Assembly (NCBI GenBank): GCA_963840425.1
Contig: CAWIYZ010000017.1
Span: forward strand, 1 to 64,000
Source of the DNA: CADEFX01 sp963840425
GTDB taxonomy: Bacteria > Pseudomonadota > Alphaproteobacteria > Rhizobiales > Hyphomicrobiaceae
Length of the DNA stretch: 64,000 nt
Reading direction: 5' to 3'
The notes under the pieces are model-generated. The model was not told the DNA's origin. It did no database searches and saw nothing but the letters and a program-made list of their open reading frames with translations. The position numbers and the translations under genes are program-made. Shown piece after piece: positions 9,840 to 17,955 of the stretch (positions are counted from its first letter, which is position 1; each line of letters starts with the position of its first letter).

Positions 9840-10289
9840 GGGGCGTTGGCCAATCAATATGGATTGTTGCTTGACGGCGGCGGTCCCGAGGGGCCTGGGG
9901 CTTGGTTTTCTATGTTCCGTAAGATGCGTAGAGCTATGGAGTTGCTAGCCGGAACCAAGGGCAACGGCGACCCCAGCGAGGTTGTTCGTTTGACGCGGCG
10001 GTTGCGAAGCGAATCTTTTGATCCAGGAACGGTCGGCCTACCCACTAGCCTGATCTTGGACAAGGCTGGCGATGACAGGGGGCTTCGCATCGCTCTTCTG
10101 CCACATAGTCTCGCTGGTGCAGTTTGGGCGCAGTTCATGCTCGCTGCCGCCAGCACCGGTAACTTTCGGACGTGCGATGTGTGTCAGACTTGGTTTTCGA
10201 TACAGGCGGATGGAAGCCGGTCAGACCGCATTTATTGCAGCGATGCGTGCAGGATGCGGGCTTACCGGTCGCGCAAGGGGGGCAGGTAA
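9840..10289 (+). pseudogene. CGNR-like zinc-ribbon protein, 5'-truncated
   Basis: The C-terminal about 150 residues of a protein ending in a treble-clef-like zinc finger: 'FRTCDVCQTWF', then 'SDRIYCSDACRMRAYRSRK'. The four Cys are arranged C-x2-C and C-x3-C. Upstream, 'GALANQYGLL' and 'FSMFRKMRRAMELL' match the middle of the same family. Nothing recognisable precedes about 9840, the deletion junction shared with the ATPase remnant, so the N-terminus and promoter are missing. Its stop codon TAA (10287-10289) overlaps the integrase ATG by one base, so the pair was probably co-translated. Function unknown. Confidence 0.6.
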
Positions 10290-11437
10290 TGCGTGGCCAC
10301 ATACGCCGACGCGGCAAGCAATCCTGGGCGGTCATCATCGATTGCGGGAGGGATCCTAAGGGGAAGCGTTGCCAGAAGTGGCATACGGTGCGCGGCTCGC
10401 GGAAGGATGCAGAGCGACGCCTTGCTGAGATCATTCATCAGCTCAGTACTGGCGGATATGTCGAACCCAATAGGCTTACGGTCCAGGAATACGTTGAGAG
10501 TTGGCTCCTCCATGCGGAAACGAGGGTCGCGGCCAAGACCCTTGAGCGCTACCAAGAGATAGTGCGCGCCCATCTCATACCTGCCCTTGGTCATCACCGG
10601 CTGGTTCGCCTGCAGCCTGCGCAGATCGAAGTATGCTACGCAGCGGCACAAGTCTCTGGCCGCCGGAATGGGAAGGGCGGGTTGGCTGCGCAAACAGTGC
10701 TACATCATCACCGCGTGCTTCATAAAGCCCTACAGCATGCAGTACGGCTTCGGCTGATCGCATCAAATCCGGCGCACGCCGTTGAGCCCCCGAGGCCAGC
10801 CAAGAAGATGTCGCGCATGATCGACATGGACACTATTGCTCGCGTGCTATCCTCATTGGACAGAACACAACTGCATCCACCGACACTTCTCGCTGCGGCA
10901 ACTGGGATGCGTCGCGGTGAGCTTCTTGCCCTTAGGTGGGCCGATGTGGATTTTGACAATGCAATCCTCACAGTCTCGCGTGCCTTGCAACAGACCAAGG
11001 CGGGCTTGCACCTCAAATCGCCTAAGTCCGGTCGCGGCAGACAGATCGCTCTGCCCAAATTTGCGACGGCAGCGTTACGAGCACACAAACTGCGTCAGTT
11101 GGAGGAGAGGCTTGCCGCCGGTCCCTCCTATGTGGTGAACGATTTGGTGTTTTGCCGCGCCGATGGTTCGTTCTGGCCACCGGACTCATTCACAGGTTCG
11201 TTTGCATCGGCGATGCGCAAGTCGGCTCTCTCCGGATTCAATTTCCACGCACTGCGACATGCGCACGCCACTGTGCTGCTCAAGGCGGGGGTCAATCCCA
11301 AAGTGGTCAGCGAGCGGCTCGGCCATTCGAGGGTCGCAACGACACTCGACATCTACTCCCATGTCCTTCCGGGCATGCAGGAAGAGGCCGCGTCACGATT
11401 GGATCGCGAATTTGGCTTTGCCATCTCGAAGGGATAG
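10289..11437 (+). CDS. Tyrosine-type site-specific integrase
   Basis: 382 residues. Residues 1-60 form an arm-type DNA-binding domain ('RGHIRRRGKQSWAVIIDCGR', 'GSRKDAERRLAEII'), 65-165 a SAM-like core-binding domain, and 175-375 the catalytic domain. Catalytic residues are visible: Arg in 'ATGMRRGELLALRW' (about 206), 'HALRH' (about 320), His in 'LGHS' and the nucleophile Tyr in 'DIYSHV' (about 355). It starts in an overlapping TAATG with the zinc-ribbon fragment. The gene ends 103 bases from tRNA-Ser(GCT) and is directed towards it, so this tRNA is the likely attachment site. The gene is intact. No excisionase gene is recognisable. Confidence 0.93.
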   Translation: MRGHIRRRGKQSWAVIIDCGRDPKGKRCQKWHTVRGSRKDAERRLAEIIHQLSTGGYVEPNRLTVQEYVESWLLHAETRVAAKTLERYQEIVRAHLIPALGHHRLVRLQPAQIEVCYAAAQVSGRRNGKGGLAAQTVLHHHRVLHKALQHAVRLRLIASNPAHAVEPPRPAKKMSRMIDMDTIARVLSSLDRTQLHPPTLLAAATGMRRGELLALRWADVDFDNAILTVSRALQQTKAGLHLKSPKSGRGRQIALPKFATAALRAHKLRQLEERLAAGPSYVVNDLVFCRADGSFWPPDSFTGSFASAMRKSALSGFNFHALRHAHATVLLKAGVNPKVVSERLGHSRVATTLDIYSHVLPGMQEEAASRLDREFGFAISKG

Positions 11438-11443
11438 ATCGCG

Positions 11444-11462
11444 TTTGCAAAATGTTTGCAAA
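11444..11462. repeat. Two direct TTTGCAAA octamers between integrase and tRNA
   Basis: The palindromic octamer TTTGCAAA occurs at 11444-11451 and again at 11455-11462, one helical turn apart. It lies just after the integrase stop and about 80 bases from the tRNA 3' end. The position fits arm-type integrase or accessory-protein sites of an attachment region; this is an inference. Confidence 0.4.
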
Positions 11463-11539
11463 GCGGCGGGAGACCTGTCGCCGAGCCCATTGCGCGATGA
11501 GAGGCCGTGGTCTGTTAACATATTGAAATTTCATGATTT

Positions 11540-11632
11540 TGGCGGAGACGGAGGGATTCGAACCCTCGATACGCCTTTACAGCGTATAACGGTTTAGCAA
11601 ACCGCCGCCTTCAGCCACTCGGCCACGTCTCC
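11540..11632 (-). tRNA. tRNA-Ser(GCT)
   Basis: 93 bases including encoded CCA. The acceptor stem is GGAGACG pairing with CGTCTCC, with discriminator G. The anticodon loop is TTGCTAA with anticodon GCT, the long variable arm expected for serine tRNA pairs TACGC with GCGTA, and the T arm carries GGTTCGAATCC. Its 3' end faces the integrase gene and is the probable integration site. Confidence 0.97.
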
Positions 11633-11771
11633 GCAAGGCTTGTGGCTATACGGTTGCACGCCGGCAATTGCAAGCGCGGGGCGGCGCCTACTTGAGCAAA
11701 CCGCGCTTTGGCGGGTTCTGCTGCGACGCTGCGGGCCGCAAGGGCCGTAGATTTTGAGCCCTTCCGCAAGC

Positions 11772-12869
11772 TCAATTCGCAACGCGAAAATACATCACGT
11801 CGCCGTCGGCGACGGCATAGTCCTTGCCTTCCAGCCGCATCTTGCCCGCGTCCTTGGCGCCGACCTCGCCGCCGAGTGTCACGTAGTCATCGTAGGTGAT
11901 TGTCTCGGCGCGGATGAAACCCTTCTCGAAGTCCGTGTGGATGACGCCCGCGGCCCGTGGCGCTTTGGTGCCGCGCATGACCGTCCAGGCGCGGGCTTCC
12001 TTGGGTCCGACGGTGAAGTAGGTCACCAGGTCGAGCAGCTTGTAGCCCTCGCGGATGAGCTTGTTGAGACCGGGCTCCGTCAGCCCGAGCTCCACGAGGT
12101 AGGCGTCGCGGTCGGCGTCCGGCAGACCCGCGAGCTCGGCCTCGATCTTGGCCGAGATGACGACACAGCCGGCGCCCTCGCGCTGGGCGCGCTCGGCCAC
12201 ATGCCTGGAATGGGCGTTGCCGGACGCGGCTGAGGCCTCGTCGACGTTGCACACATAGAGGACCGGCTTGGACGTGAGGAGTTGCAGCGCCTGAAACGCG
12301 GGCCGCTCCTCGGGAGTGACGAGAGCGTGCCTTGCAGGCTTGCCCTCACGCAGGAGCGCAAGCGCCTTGTCGATCAAGTCAAGCTGGGCCTTGGCTTCCT
12401 TCTCGCCGGACTTTGCTTTCTTCTCCAGCGGTAGGCGGCGCTTCTCCAGGCTTTCGAGGTCCGCCAGCATCAGCTCGGTCTCGACCGTCTCGGCATCTGC
12501 CACGGGATCGACGCGGCCCTCCACGTGTGTGACGTCGCCATCCTCGAAGCAGCGCAGCACATAGGCAACGGCATCGACCTCGCGAATGTGTGCCAGAAAC
12601 TGGTTGCCGAGCCCTTCTCCTTTGGACGCGCCGCGCACGAGGCCGGCAATGTCAACGAATGTCAGTCGCGTCGGAATGGCGCGCGCGGATTTACCAATGC
12701 GCGCGAGGGTATCGAGGCGTGGGTCCGGAACACCGACCTCGCCGACGTTGGGCTCGATCGTGCAGAAGGGATAGTTGGCGGCCTCCGCGGCTGCCGTCTG
12801 CGTGAGCGCATTAAAGAGGGTCGACTTGCCAACGTTGGGCAAGCCCACGATGCCGCATTTGAAGCCCAT
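11772..12869 (-). CDS. ychF: Ribosome-binding ATPase YchF (Obg family)
   Basis: 365 residues, the usual length. P-loop 'GLPNVGKSTLFNALT' (8-22), switch region 'ANYPFCTIEPNVG', G3 'DIAGLVRGASKGEGLGNQFL', and the YchF-specific NVDE-type G4 motif ('YVCNVDE') that favours ATP over GTP. A helical insertion follows the G domain, and a TGS domain closes the protein ('YFTVGPKEARAWT'). It binds ribosomes and takes part in translation and stress control. It starts 3 bases after the pth stop and is last in an rplY-pth-ychF operon, a conserved order in alphaproteobacteria. Confidence 0.97.
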   Translation of the reverse strand: MGFKCGIVGLPNVGKSTLFNALTQTAAAEAANYPFCTIEPNVGEVGVPDPRLDTLARIGKSARAIPTRLTFVDIAGLVRGASKGEGLGNQFLAHIREVDAVAYVLRCFEDGDVTHVEGRVDPVADAETVETELMLADLESLEKRRLPLEKKAKSGEKEAKAQLDLIDKALALLREGKPARHALVTPEERPAFQALQLLTSKPVLYVCNVDEASAASGNAHSRHVAERAQREGAGCVVISAKIEAELAGLPDADRDAYLVELGLTEPGLNKLIREGYKLLDLVTYFTVGPKEARAWTVMRGTKAPRAAGVIHTDFEKGFIRAETITYDDYVTLGGEVGAKDAGKMRLEGKDYAVADGDVMYFRVAN

Positions 12870-12872
12870 GGA

Positions 12873-13586
12873 TCAGCTCTGCTTTTCTTGGCGTCTTGCG
12901 AGCCATTTTTTGAGGTTGGCCGCGAGCGCTGATTGACGTTTGCCATGGCGCTCGCCGGCAGGGTGCTGTGGAGCAGGCGAGGGCCGAGCTACAGGTTCGC
13001 TCTCCTCTTTCGCCGGCTTGGGTTGGAGCGCTCGGGCAACATCGGTCAGGAACCGTGCATCGTCGCCCTTGGCCAGTCGCCCGACCGCATCGGCCATTGC
13101 GTCGAGCAGCGGTTCCAGCCACTCCGCGTCAGCCTTGGCGAAGTCGCGCAGTACCCAGCCGTGCACCAACTCCTTGGCGCCGGGATGCCCGACGCCAATG
13201 CGCACGCGCATGTAGTCGTTGCCGATGTGAGCCGTGAGTGAACGCAGCCCGTTGTGACCGGCATCGCCGCCGCCAGTTTTGACCTTGAGCTTGCCGGGAG
13301 CCAGATCGATTTCGTCGTGAAAAGCAACGACGTTGCTCTCCGTCAGCTTCAGATAGCGCATGGCCTCGCCGACAGACTGGCCGCTGTCGTTCATGTAAGT
13401 CTCAGGTTTCAGCAGCAGCACCCTTGCGCCCGCAACCTCGCCCTCCGCAGTGAGGCCGGAGAACCGCTTGCGCCAAGATCCGAAGCCGTGCCGCTCCGCA
13501 ATCCGATCAAGCGCCATGAAGCCGACGTTGTGCCGGTTCCGGGCATATTTGTTGCCCGGATTGCCGAGACCGACAAAGAGCTTCAT
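12873..13586 (-). CDS. pth: Peptidyl-tRNA hydrolase
   Basis: 237 residues. Releases tRNA from peptidyl-tRNA that has dropped off ribosomes. Conserved features: 'VGLGNPG' at residues 5-11, the catalytic His in 'RHNVGF' (about 19), 'PETYMNDSG', 'FHDEIDL' and 'GGGDAGHNGLRSL'. The core ends near residue 188. About 50 extra residues, rich in Pro, Ala, Lys and Arg and ending 'LKKWLARRQEKQS', form a basic tail longer than in the enterobacterial enzyme, as often seen in rhizobial proteins. Middle gene of the rplY-pth-ychF operon, 51 bases after rplY. Confidence 0.96.
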   Translation of the reverse strand: MKLFVGLGNPGNKYARNRHNVGFMALDRIAERHGFGSWRKRFSGLTAEGEVAGARVLLLKPETYMNDSGQSVGEAMRYLKLTESNVVAFHDEIDLAPGKLKVKTGGGDAGHNGLRSLTAHIGNDYMRVRIGVGHPGAKELVHGWVLRDFAKADAEWLEPLLDAMADAVGRLAKGDDARFLTDVARALQPKPAKEESEPVARPSPAPQHPAGERHGKRQSALAANLKKWLARRQEKQS

Positions 13587-13637
13587 GGTCGCTCGTTTTC
13601 TGGACCAGGCCGATCGTCAAAAACGATGATGGCCAGC

Positions 13638-14417
13638 CTACTTCTTGGCCCTGTCGCCACCGCCCCTGGCGCCGGCCGCCGGGGCCTTGGCGCCAGCAGC
13701 GGGAGCCGCGGCCGGTTTGCCCGCTCCGCCGGCGGGTGCTGCACCCTTCGCGTCGCTTGCCGCGGGAGCTGCTGCCGCACCTTCTGCTGCCGCCTCGCCC
13801 TCCGCCGCTGCCACGCCTGGCGCGGCTTCGTCGCCTTCGGGCTTCATGGAGGCGGCGCCGGCGATGGTTGCGATCGTGAAATCGCGATCTGCAATCGTCG
13901 GCTTGACACCTTCCGGCAGTTTAACCGCAGAAATGTGGATCGAACGGCCGATCTCGAGGCCTTCGAGATTGGCCTCGAAGTATTCCGGAATCTTGTCCGC
14001 GGGAGCCCAGACCTCGACCTCGCGCCGCACGATGTTCAAGACGCCGCCGCGCTTCAAGCCCGGTGACGAGGCCTCGTTGACAAAGCGCATGGGAACGCCG
14101 ATGCGCACGCGGTTGTCCGATCCGATGCGCTGAAAATCGATGTGGACCGGCAGGTCCTTGACCGGATCGAGCTGGACCTCGCGTGGAATGGCTTTGGTTT
14201 TCTTGCCGCCTACGTCGATATCGAAAACAGTAGAGAGGAACCGGCCCCGCTTGATCAGCTTGAACAGCTCGTTGTGATCGAGCGCGATGGTTTCGGCTGC
14301 CTTCTCGTCGCCGCCATAGATGACGGCGGGCACCAGGCCTTCACGGCGTACGGCGCGAGCGGCCCCCTTGCCGCCACGCGGACGGGCCGAGGCCTTGATC
14401 TCGTTAGTCTGGGCCAT
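13638..14417 (-). CDS. rplY: 50S ribosomal protein L25 (Ctc family)
   Basis: 259 residues. The N-terminal L25 domain binds 5S rRNA ('ASARPRGGKGAARAVRREG', 'VPAVIYGG', 'VHIDFQRI'). The second, TL5/CTC beta domain runs to about residue 190 ('RRGGVLNIVRREVEVWAPAD'). The last about 65 residues are low-complexity Ala/Gly/Pro ending 'GGGDRAKK'. ATG 14417 is chosen because GGAGACA lies just upstream and 'MAQTNEIKAS' is the family start; an upstream in-frame ATG at 14465 is not needed. First gene of the operon with pth and ychF. Confidence 0.95.
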   Translation of the reverse strand: MAQTNEIKASARPRGGKGAARAVRREGLVPAVIYGGDEKAAETIALDHNELFKLIKRGRFLSTVFDIDVGGKKTKAIPREVQLDPVKDLPVHIDFQRIGSDNRVRIGVPMRFVNEASSPGLKRGGVLNIVRREVEVWAPADKIPEYFEANLEGLEIGRSIHISAVKLPEGVKPTIADRDFTIATIAGAASMKPEGDEAAPGVAAAEGEAAAEGAAAAPAASDAKGAAPAGGAGKPAAAPAAGAKAPAAGARGGGDRAKK

Positions 14418-14529
14418 GGCATTGTCTCCAGCAGAACGTGCCCGCAACATGGGTGCGTCAGGCACATGATCGCCCCGCCGGCCTCCAAGGGTGCACGCGC
14501 AGGGATCCCAAGGTCATGAGATGGCCGGG

Positions 14530-14557
14530 GTTATAGCAGACCGCCTGCGACGCGCAA
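14530..14557 (-). promoter_or_regulatory. Candidate promoter of rplY-pth-ychF
   Basis: On the minus strand TTGCGC (14552-14557) is separated by 16 bases from TATAAC (14530-14535), about 110 bases upstream of the rplY start codon. Spacing and -10 are good for a housekeeping sigma-70 promoter. Seen in sequence only. The region to 14758 holds no gene. Confidence 0.5.
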
Positions 14558-14758
14558 TGGCTGGAAAGTCCTAGCGAAGGAAGGCTCGCCCAGGCCGCCG
14601 CCATTGAGCTTTCCCCAGGCCGGTTAGGGGCGTCTTTACACATGGTCTGCCACCCTGATGATAGTGGGAAGTGTTTGCCTTCTCCTGCAGTTGAGGGTGC
14701 GAGGTAGCCGTGGGCGCGGCGCCAGCACATGCAAGAGGAGCAAAAGGCGGGGTTACAC

Positions 14759-15829
14759 ATGAGCTGGCGAACCAGCAGCCTCAGGCGGGTTGCGCTGTCC
14801 GCATTGCATTTCAGCGGTGCGGACGGTCTGATTGCGCCGCTGACGCGCGGCGCAGGCGTGATCTTCTCGCTGCACCACGTTCGGCCGGAAAAGCCAGGGG
14901 CCTTCGCGCCCAATCGCACCCACTGTGTGACGCCGGAGTTTCTCGACACGGCGATACGGCTCGTGATCGAGCGCGGCTTCGACGTGCTGTCGCTCGACGA
15001 GGCGCATTTCCGGCTGTCCGAAGGCGATCTCGATCGGCCGTTCGCCTGTTTCACGTTCGACGGTGGCTACAAGGATGTCCTGCAGCACGCCTATCCGATC
15101 TTCCGCAGGCACAAGCGGCCCTTCGCGGTCTACCTAGCGACAGACTACGCGGACGGCCGCGGCGACCTGTGGTGGCTGGCGCTCGAAGAGGCGGTTCGCG
15201 CCGCCAAGATCATCGAGCTGAAAATCAATGGCACTGTACGCAAGCTTGCGTGCGAGACGGCAGCAGAGAAAACGGCAACCTACCACAAGCTCCACGGATG
15301 GCTGTGTGGCATCGCGGAGGACGACGCACGCCAGACCGTCGCCGAGCTGTGTCGTGTGCACGGCGTAGATGTTTCGGGGCTGTGCCGCAGTCTCATGATG
15401 AATTGGGACGAGGTCAGAGTTCTCGGCGCTGATCCGCTGGTGACCATTGGTGCGCACACACGCCGTCACTACACGCTATCCCGCCTCCCGTTTGCCGGGG
15501 CGCGATTTGAGATCGAGACCAGCGTGCAACGTATCGAGGCTGAGACAGGTCAGCCGTGTAGGCACTTCAGCTATCCCTATGGGGATGCGCGCAGCGCCTG
15601 TCGGCGCGAGTTCGATCTCGTGCGCGAGCTTGGATTGAAGACCGCTGTAACGGCTAGAAAAGACTTGGTCCGCCCTCACCACAGTCGTTCCCTCACGGCG
15701 CTCCCTCGGGTTGCGCTCAATGGGGAATTTCAGCACGCCCGATATGTCAAGGTGATGCTGAGTGGCGTGCCCTATGCTTGGTCCAACGGAGTGCGGTCGA
15801 TGCAGCTGAGGCCAGCTGCTGCGTCGTAA
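14759..15829 (+). CDS. Polysaccharide deacetylase (NodB-like) family protein
   Basis: 356 residues. NodB-homology carbohydrate esterase: motif 1 'FTFDGGYKDVL' (about 101-111) and motif 2 'GAHTRRHYTLS' (about 236-246) are visible, and 'HFSYPYGD' corresponds to motif 3. Motif 1 has Gly where most members have the second Asp (TFDDG), one of the metal ligands. The family removes N- or O-acetyl groups from sugars such as peptidoglycan or exopolysaccharide. ATG 14759 is chosen because AAGGCGG lies 8 bases upstream; ATG 14729 has no ribosome site. No signal peptide is obvious. It stands alone between rplY and DUF2842, so its substrate cannot be inferred. Confidence 0.85.
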   Translation: MSWRTSSLRRVALSALHFSGADGLIAPLTRGAGVIFSLHHVRPEKPGAFAPNRTHCVTPEFLDTAIRLVIERGFDVLSLDEAHFRLSEGDLDRPFACFTFDGGYKDVLQHAYPIFRRHKRPFAVYLATDYADGRGDLWWLALEEAVRAAKIIELKINGTVRKLACETAAEKTATYHKLHGWLCGIAEDDARQTVAELCRVHGVDVSGLCRSLMMNWDEVRVLGADPLVTIGAHTRRHYTLSRLPFAGARFEIETSVQRIEAETGQPCRHFSYPYGDARSACRREFDLVRELGLKTAVTARKDLVRPHHSRSLTALPRVALNGEFQHARYVKVMLSGVPYAWSNGVRSMQLRPAAAS

Positions 15830-15859
15830 GAGCGACGGTCGCGCTTTACCAGCACTGCG

Positions 15860-16057
15860 CTATCGATGCATCCAGCGCACCAGCAGGCCGGCGGGCAGGA
15901 CCCAGGCGAGCCCTGCAATGGTATAGAAGGCTAGCTCGACCACCTTGTTGGCTTCGGGCAGCACGGCCCCAGCCACGACGATAGCGACAAGCACGTAGAC
16001 GGCGACCAGGGCCAACAGCAGGATCGTGCCCACGAGTTTGCGCATGCGCGTGCTCAT
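15860..16057 (-). CDS. DUF2842 small membrane protein
   Basis: 65 residues with two hydrophobic segments: 'LVGTILLLALVAVYVLVAIV' and 'ELAFYTIAGLAWVLPAGLLV'. The sequence 'MSTRMRKLVGTILLL...AGLAWVLPAG..VRWM' is the DUF2842 signature, found almost only in alphaproteobacteria; function unknown. ATG 16057 gives the canonical start; a longer reading begins at 16159 but adds a non-conserved N-terminus. It lies antisense to and just upstream of ctaA, a common neighbourhood for this family. Confidence 0.85.
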   Translation of the reverse strand: MSTRMRKLVGTILLLALVAVYVLVAIVVAGAVLPEANKVVELAFYTIAGLAWVLPAGLLVRWMHR

Positions 16058-16182
16058 GGCCCGGAGCCTAACGGGGCCACGAACTGGTGGCCAGAGCGGC
16101 CGGGCGCGCCATCTCGGCGCATTGTGGGGTGCTGCGGTCGGCTCTAGCTCCAGCCGCACGCATTACCGTTTGGTGAGTTGGA

Positions 16183-17265
16183 ATGGTTGGTCTGAGAGCA
16201 GTGGTGGAGCACGTCGATGCTCGGCATCCGGCCGCCGCCGTGCGCGTTTGGCTGCTCGTGCTGGCCGCGCTCGTGTTTGCGATGGTGGTGGTCGGTGGGG
16301 CAACGCGTCTCACCGATTCAGGGCTGTCCATTACCGAGTGGAAACCTGTCGTCGGTATCCTGCCGCCGCTGTCTGAGGCCGATTGGCAGGATGCATTCGC
16401 CAAGTACCGGGAAACCCCCGAGTACCGCGCGGTCAATCGAGGCATGAGCCTCGAAGCGTTCAAGTTTATTTTCTGGTGGGAATGGGGGCACCGGTTTCTG
16501 GGGCGTCTCATCGGTATCGTCTTCCTCGTGCCCTTTACGTGGTTCCTGTGGCAGCGACAGATTCCACGCGGACAGGCGTCGAGGCTCGTCGCTGTATTCG
16601 CACTCGGTGGTCTGCAAGGGGCAATTGGCTGGTACATGGTGAAGTCGGGTCTGGTTGCCCGCGTCGATGTCAGCCAGTACCGGCTCGCACTGCACCTCGG
16701 TGTTGCCGTGCTGATCTTCGGCCTGCTGCTGTGGATGGCGCTCGACCTGAGGAAGAAAAGGGAGGGCACGCGCATAGCTGCCGGCGTCAATCAATGCACT
16801 GCAGCTGCAATTCTCGTGGTCTTGGTGTTCGTGCAGATCGTACTCGGAGCGTTCGTTGCCGGCCTCAAGGCGGGGCTGTCGCATAACACCTGGCCCCTGA
16901 TGGACGGCAGCCTCATTCCGCCCGGTCTCGGGGCCATGAGCCCGTGGTATCTGAATCTGTTCGAGAATGTGCTGACGGTGCAGTTCAACCATCGCGTGGC
17001 GGCCTATGCCCTGGGGGTCGTCGCGCTCCTGCACGTTGTATTTGTCCTTCGCTCAACTGCTGCCACCGCAGTGCGCATCTCGGCAGCCGTGCTCGGCTTG
17101 GCCATCATGCTGCAGATCGGGCTCGGTATCTGGACGCTCCTCGCCGCAGTGCCGCTCGCGCTTGGTCTCGCGCATCAGGCGGGCGCCATCATGGTGTTTG
17201 CCGCGTCGGTCTGGCATCTTCATCGCATGCTGTATGCCAACGACATCAATGCCGAGGTTGCGTGA
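16183..17265 (+). CDS. ctaA: Heme A synthase (COX15/CtaA, type 2)
   Basis: 360 residues, eight predicted membrane helices. Oxidises the C8 methyl group of heme O to make heme A for aa3-type cytochrome oxidase. The conserved heme-binding histidines are visible in 'WEWGHRFLGR' and 'LALHLGVAV' in the first half, and in 'VQFNHRVAAYAL' and 'GLAHQAGA' in the second half. 'VGGATRLTDSGLSITEW' near the N-terminus is diagnostic. The gene overlaps the next gene by 4 bases (GTGA), so the two are probably translated together. The cell therefore makes a heme A-type terminal oxidase. Confidence 0.96.
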   Translation: MVGLRAVVEHVDARHPAAAVRVWLLVLAALVFAMVVVGGATRLTDSGLSITEWKPVVGILPPLSEADWQDAFAKYRETPEYRAVNRGMSLEAFKFIFWWEWGHRFLGRLIGIVFLVPFTWFLWQRQIPRGQASRLVAVFALGGLQGAIGWYMVKSGLVARVDVSQYRLALHLGVAVLIFGLLLWMALDLRKKREGTRIAAGVNQCTAAAILVVLVFVQIVLGAFVAGLKAGLSHNTWPLMDGSLIPPGLGAMSPWYLNLFENVLTVQFNHRVAAYALGVVALLHVVFVLRSTAATAVRISAAVLGLAIMLQIGLGIWTLLAAVPLALGLAHQAGAIMVFAASVWHLHRMLYANDINAEVA

Positions 17266-17945
17266 GCCGGCTGGTCCTCGTTTTCGATCTCGACGACACG
17301 CTCTACCCGGAGCGCCAGTTTGCCCTGTGCGGATTCCGGGCAGCGGCAGCCTGGGCCAAGGCGGAGCTGGGCCTCGACGGGCTCGACGCCGACATGACCC
17401 GGCTGCTCGATGCAGGTTATCTGGGCCGGCTGTTTGCCACGGTGCTCGAGGAACGGCTCCCCGGACGGCACTCGGCCGAGCAGGTACAAGGCCTGATTGC
17501 GGCGTATCGCGCATGCGAGCCTGAGCTGACGCTGTTCGAGGATGCCCGTTGGGCGCTCGATCACTACGCGGTCAGCGGCCCGCTTGGCCTCATCACGGAC
17601 GGCACGCACGCGATGCAACTCAAGAAGGTCCGCGCACTGGCACTGGAGCCTCGCTTCAAAGAGATCATCTATACGGGCCGATTGGGGGAGAATCGCGCCT
17701 TCGCCAAACCCCATCCCCGATCGTTTGAGATCATGGAGGCGGCGCTGGCAGATCCTGGCGGGCGCTACGTCTATGTCGGGGACAATCCGGCCAAGGATTT
17801 CGCTGCGCCGAATGCGCGGGGGTGGACCACCGTGCAGGTCGTGCGCGAGGGCGGCATTCACGATGCGGGCCGCATCGTCGCGGGTGGCGCCCCGCGGCAC
17901 AAGATCGGTGCCCTCACCGAGTTGCCGCGTATTCTCGGAGCCTGA
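17262..17945 (+). CDS. HAD-superfamily hydrolase
   Basis: 227 residues. HAD motif I 'FDLDDTLYPE' at residues 8-17 with both catalytic Asp, motif II 'LITDGT' (about 108), motif III Lys in 'KPHPRSFEIM' (about 149), and motif IV 'YVGDNPAKDF' (about 170). A helical cap lies between motifs I and II. It resembles small pyrimidine-nucleotidase/phosphatase-like HADs; substrate unknown. Translation probably starts at GTG 17262, inside the ctaA stop codon. Its 3' end runs into the composite hairpin repeat. Confidence 0.85.
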   Translation: MSRLVLVFDLDDTLYPERQFALCGFRAAAAWAKAELGLDGLDADMTRLLDAGYLGRLFATVLEERLPGRHSAEQVQGLIAAYRACEPELTLFEDARWALDHYAVSGPLGLITDGTHAMQLKKVRALALEPRFKEIIYTGRLGENRAFAKPHPRSFEIMEAALADPGGRYVYVGDNPAKDFAAPNARGWTTVQVVREGGIHDAGRIVAGGAPRHKIGALTELPRILGA

Positions 17946-17955
17946 CCAGCGACGG

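Larger units (their letters stand above)
5136..11542. mobile_element. Remnant of an integrative element at tRNA-Ser(GCT)
   Basis: A tyrosine integrase gene ends about 100 bases from the 3' end of tRNA-Ser(GCT) and points at it, the standard arrangement for an element inserted in a tRNA 3' end. Leftwards lie a truncated zinc-ribbon gene, a truncated phage-like ATPase, a 4-TM/winged-helix protein, an XRE regulator, an HGG protein and a UvrD-type helicase. The last four form a leftward block with overlapping ends. I found no second copy of the tRNA 3' end in the window, so the left boundary at 5136 is only the end of the last element-like gene. No conjugation or relaxase genes are visible. Confidence 0.55.

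Noticed and set aside
14710..15432. Long plus-strand reading of 240 codons overlapping the deacetylase gene
   Set aside because: Arg/Ala/Gly-rich shadow frame without family resemblance; the overlapping frame carries the NodB motifs.
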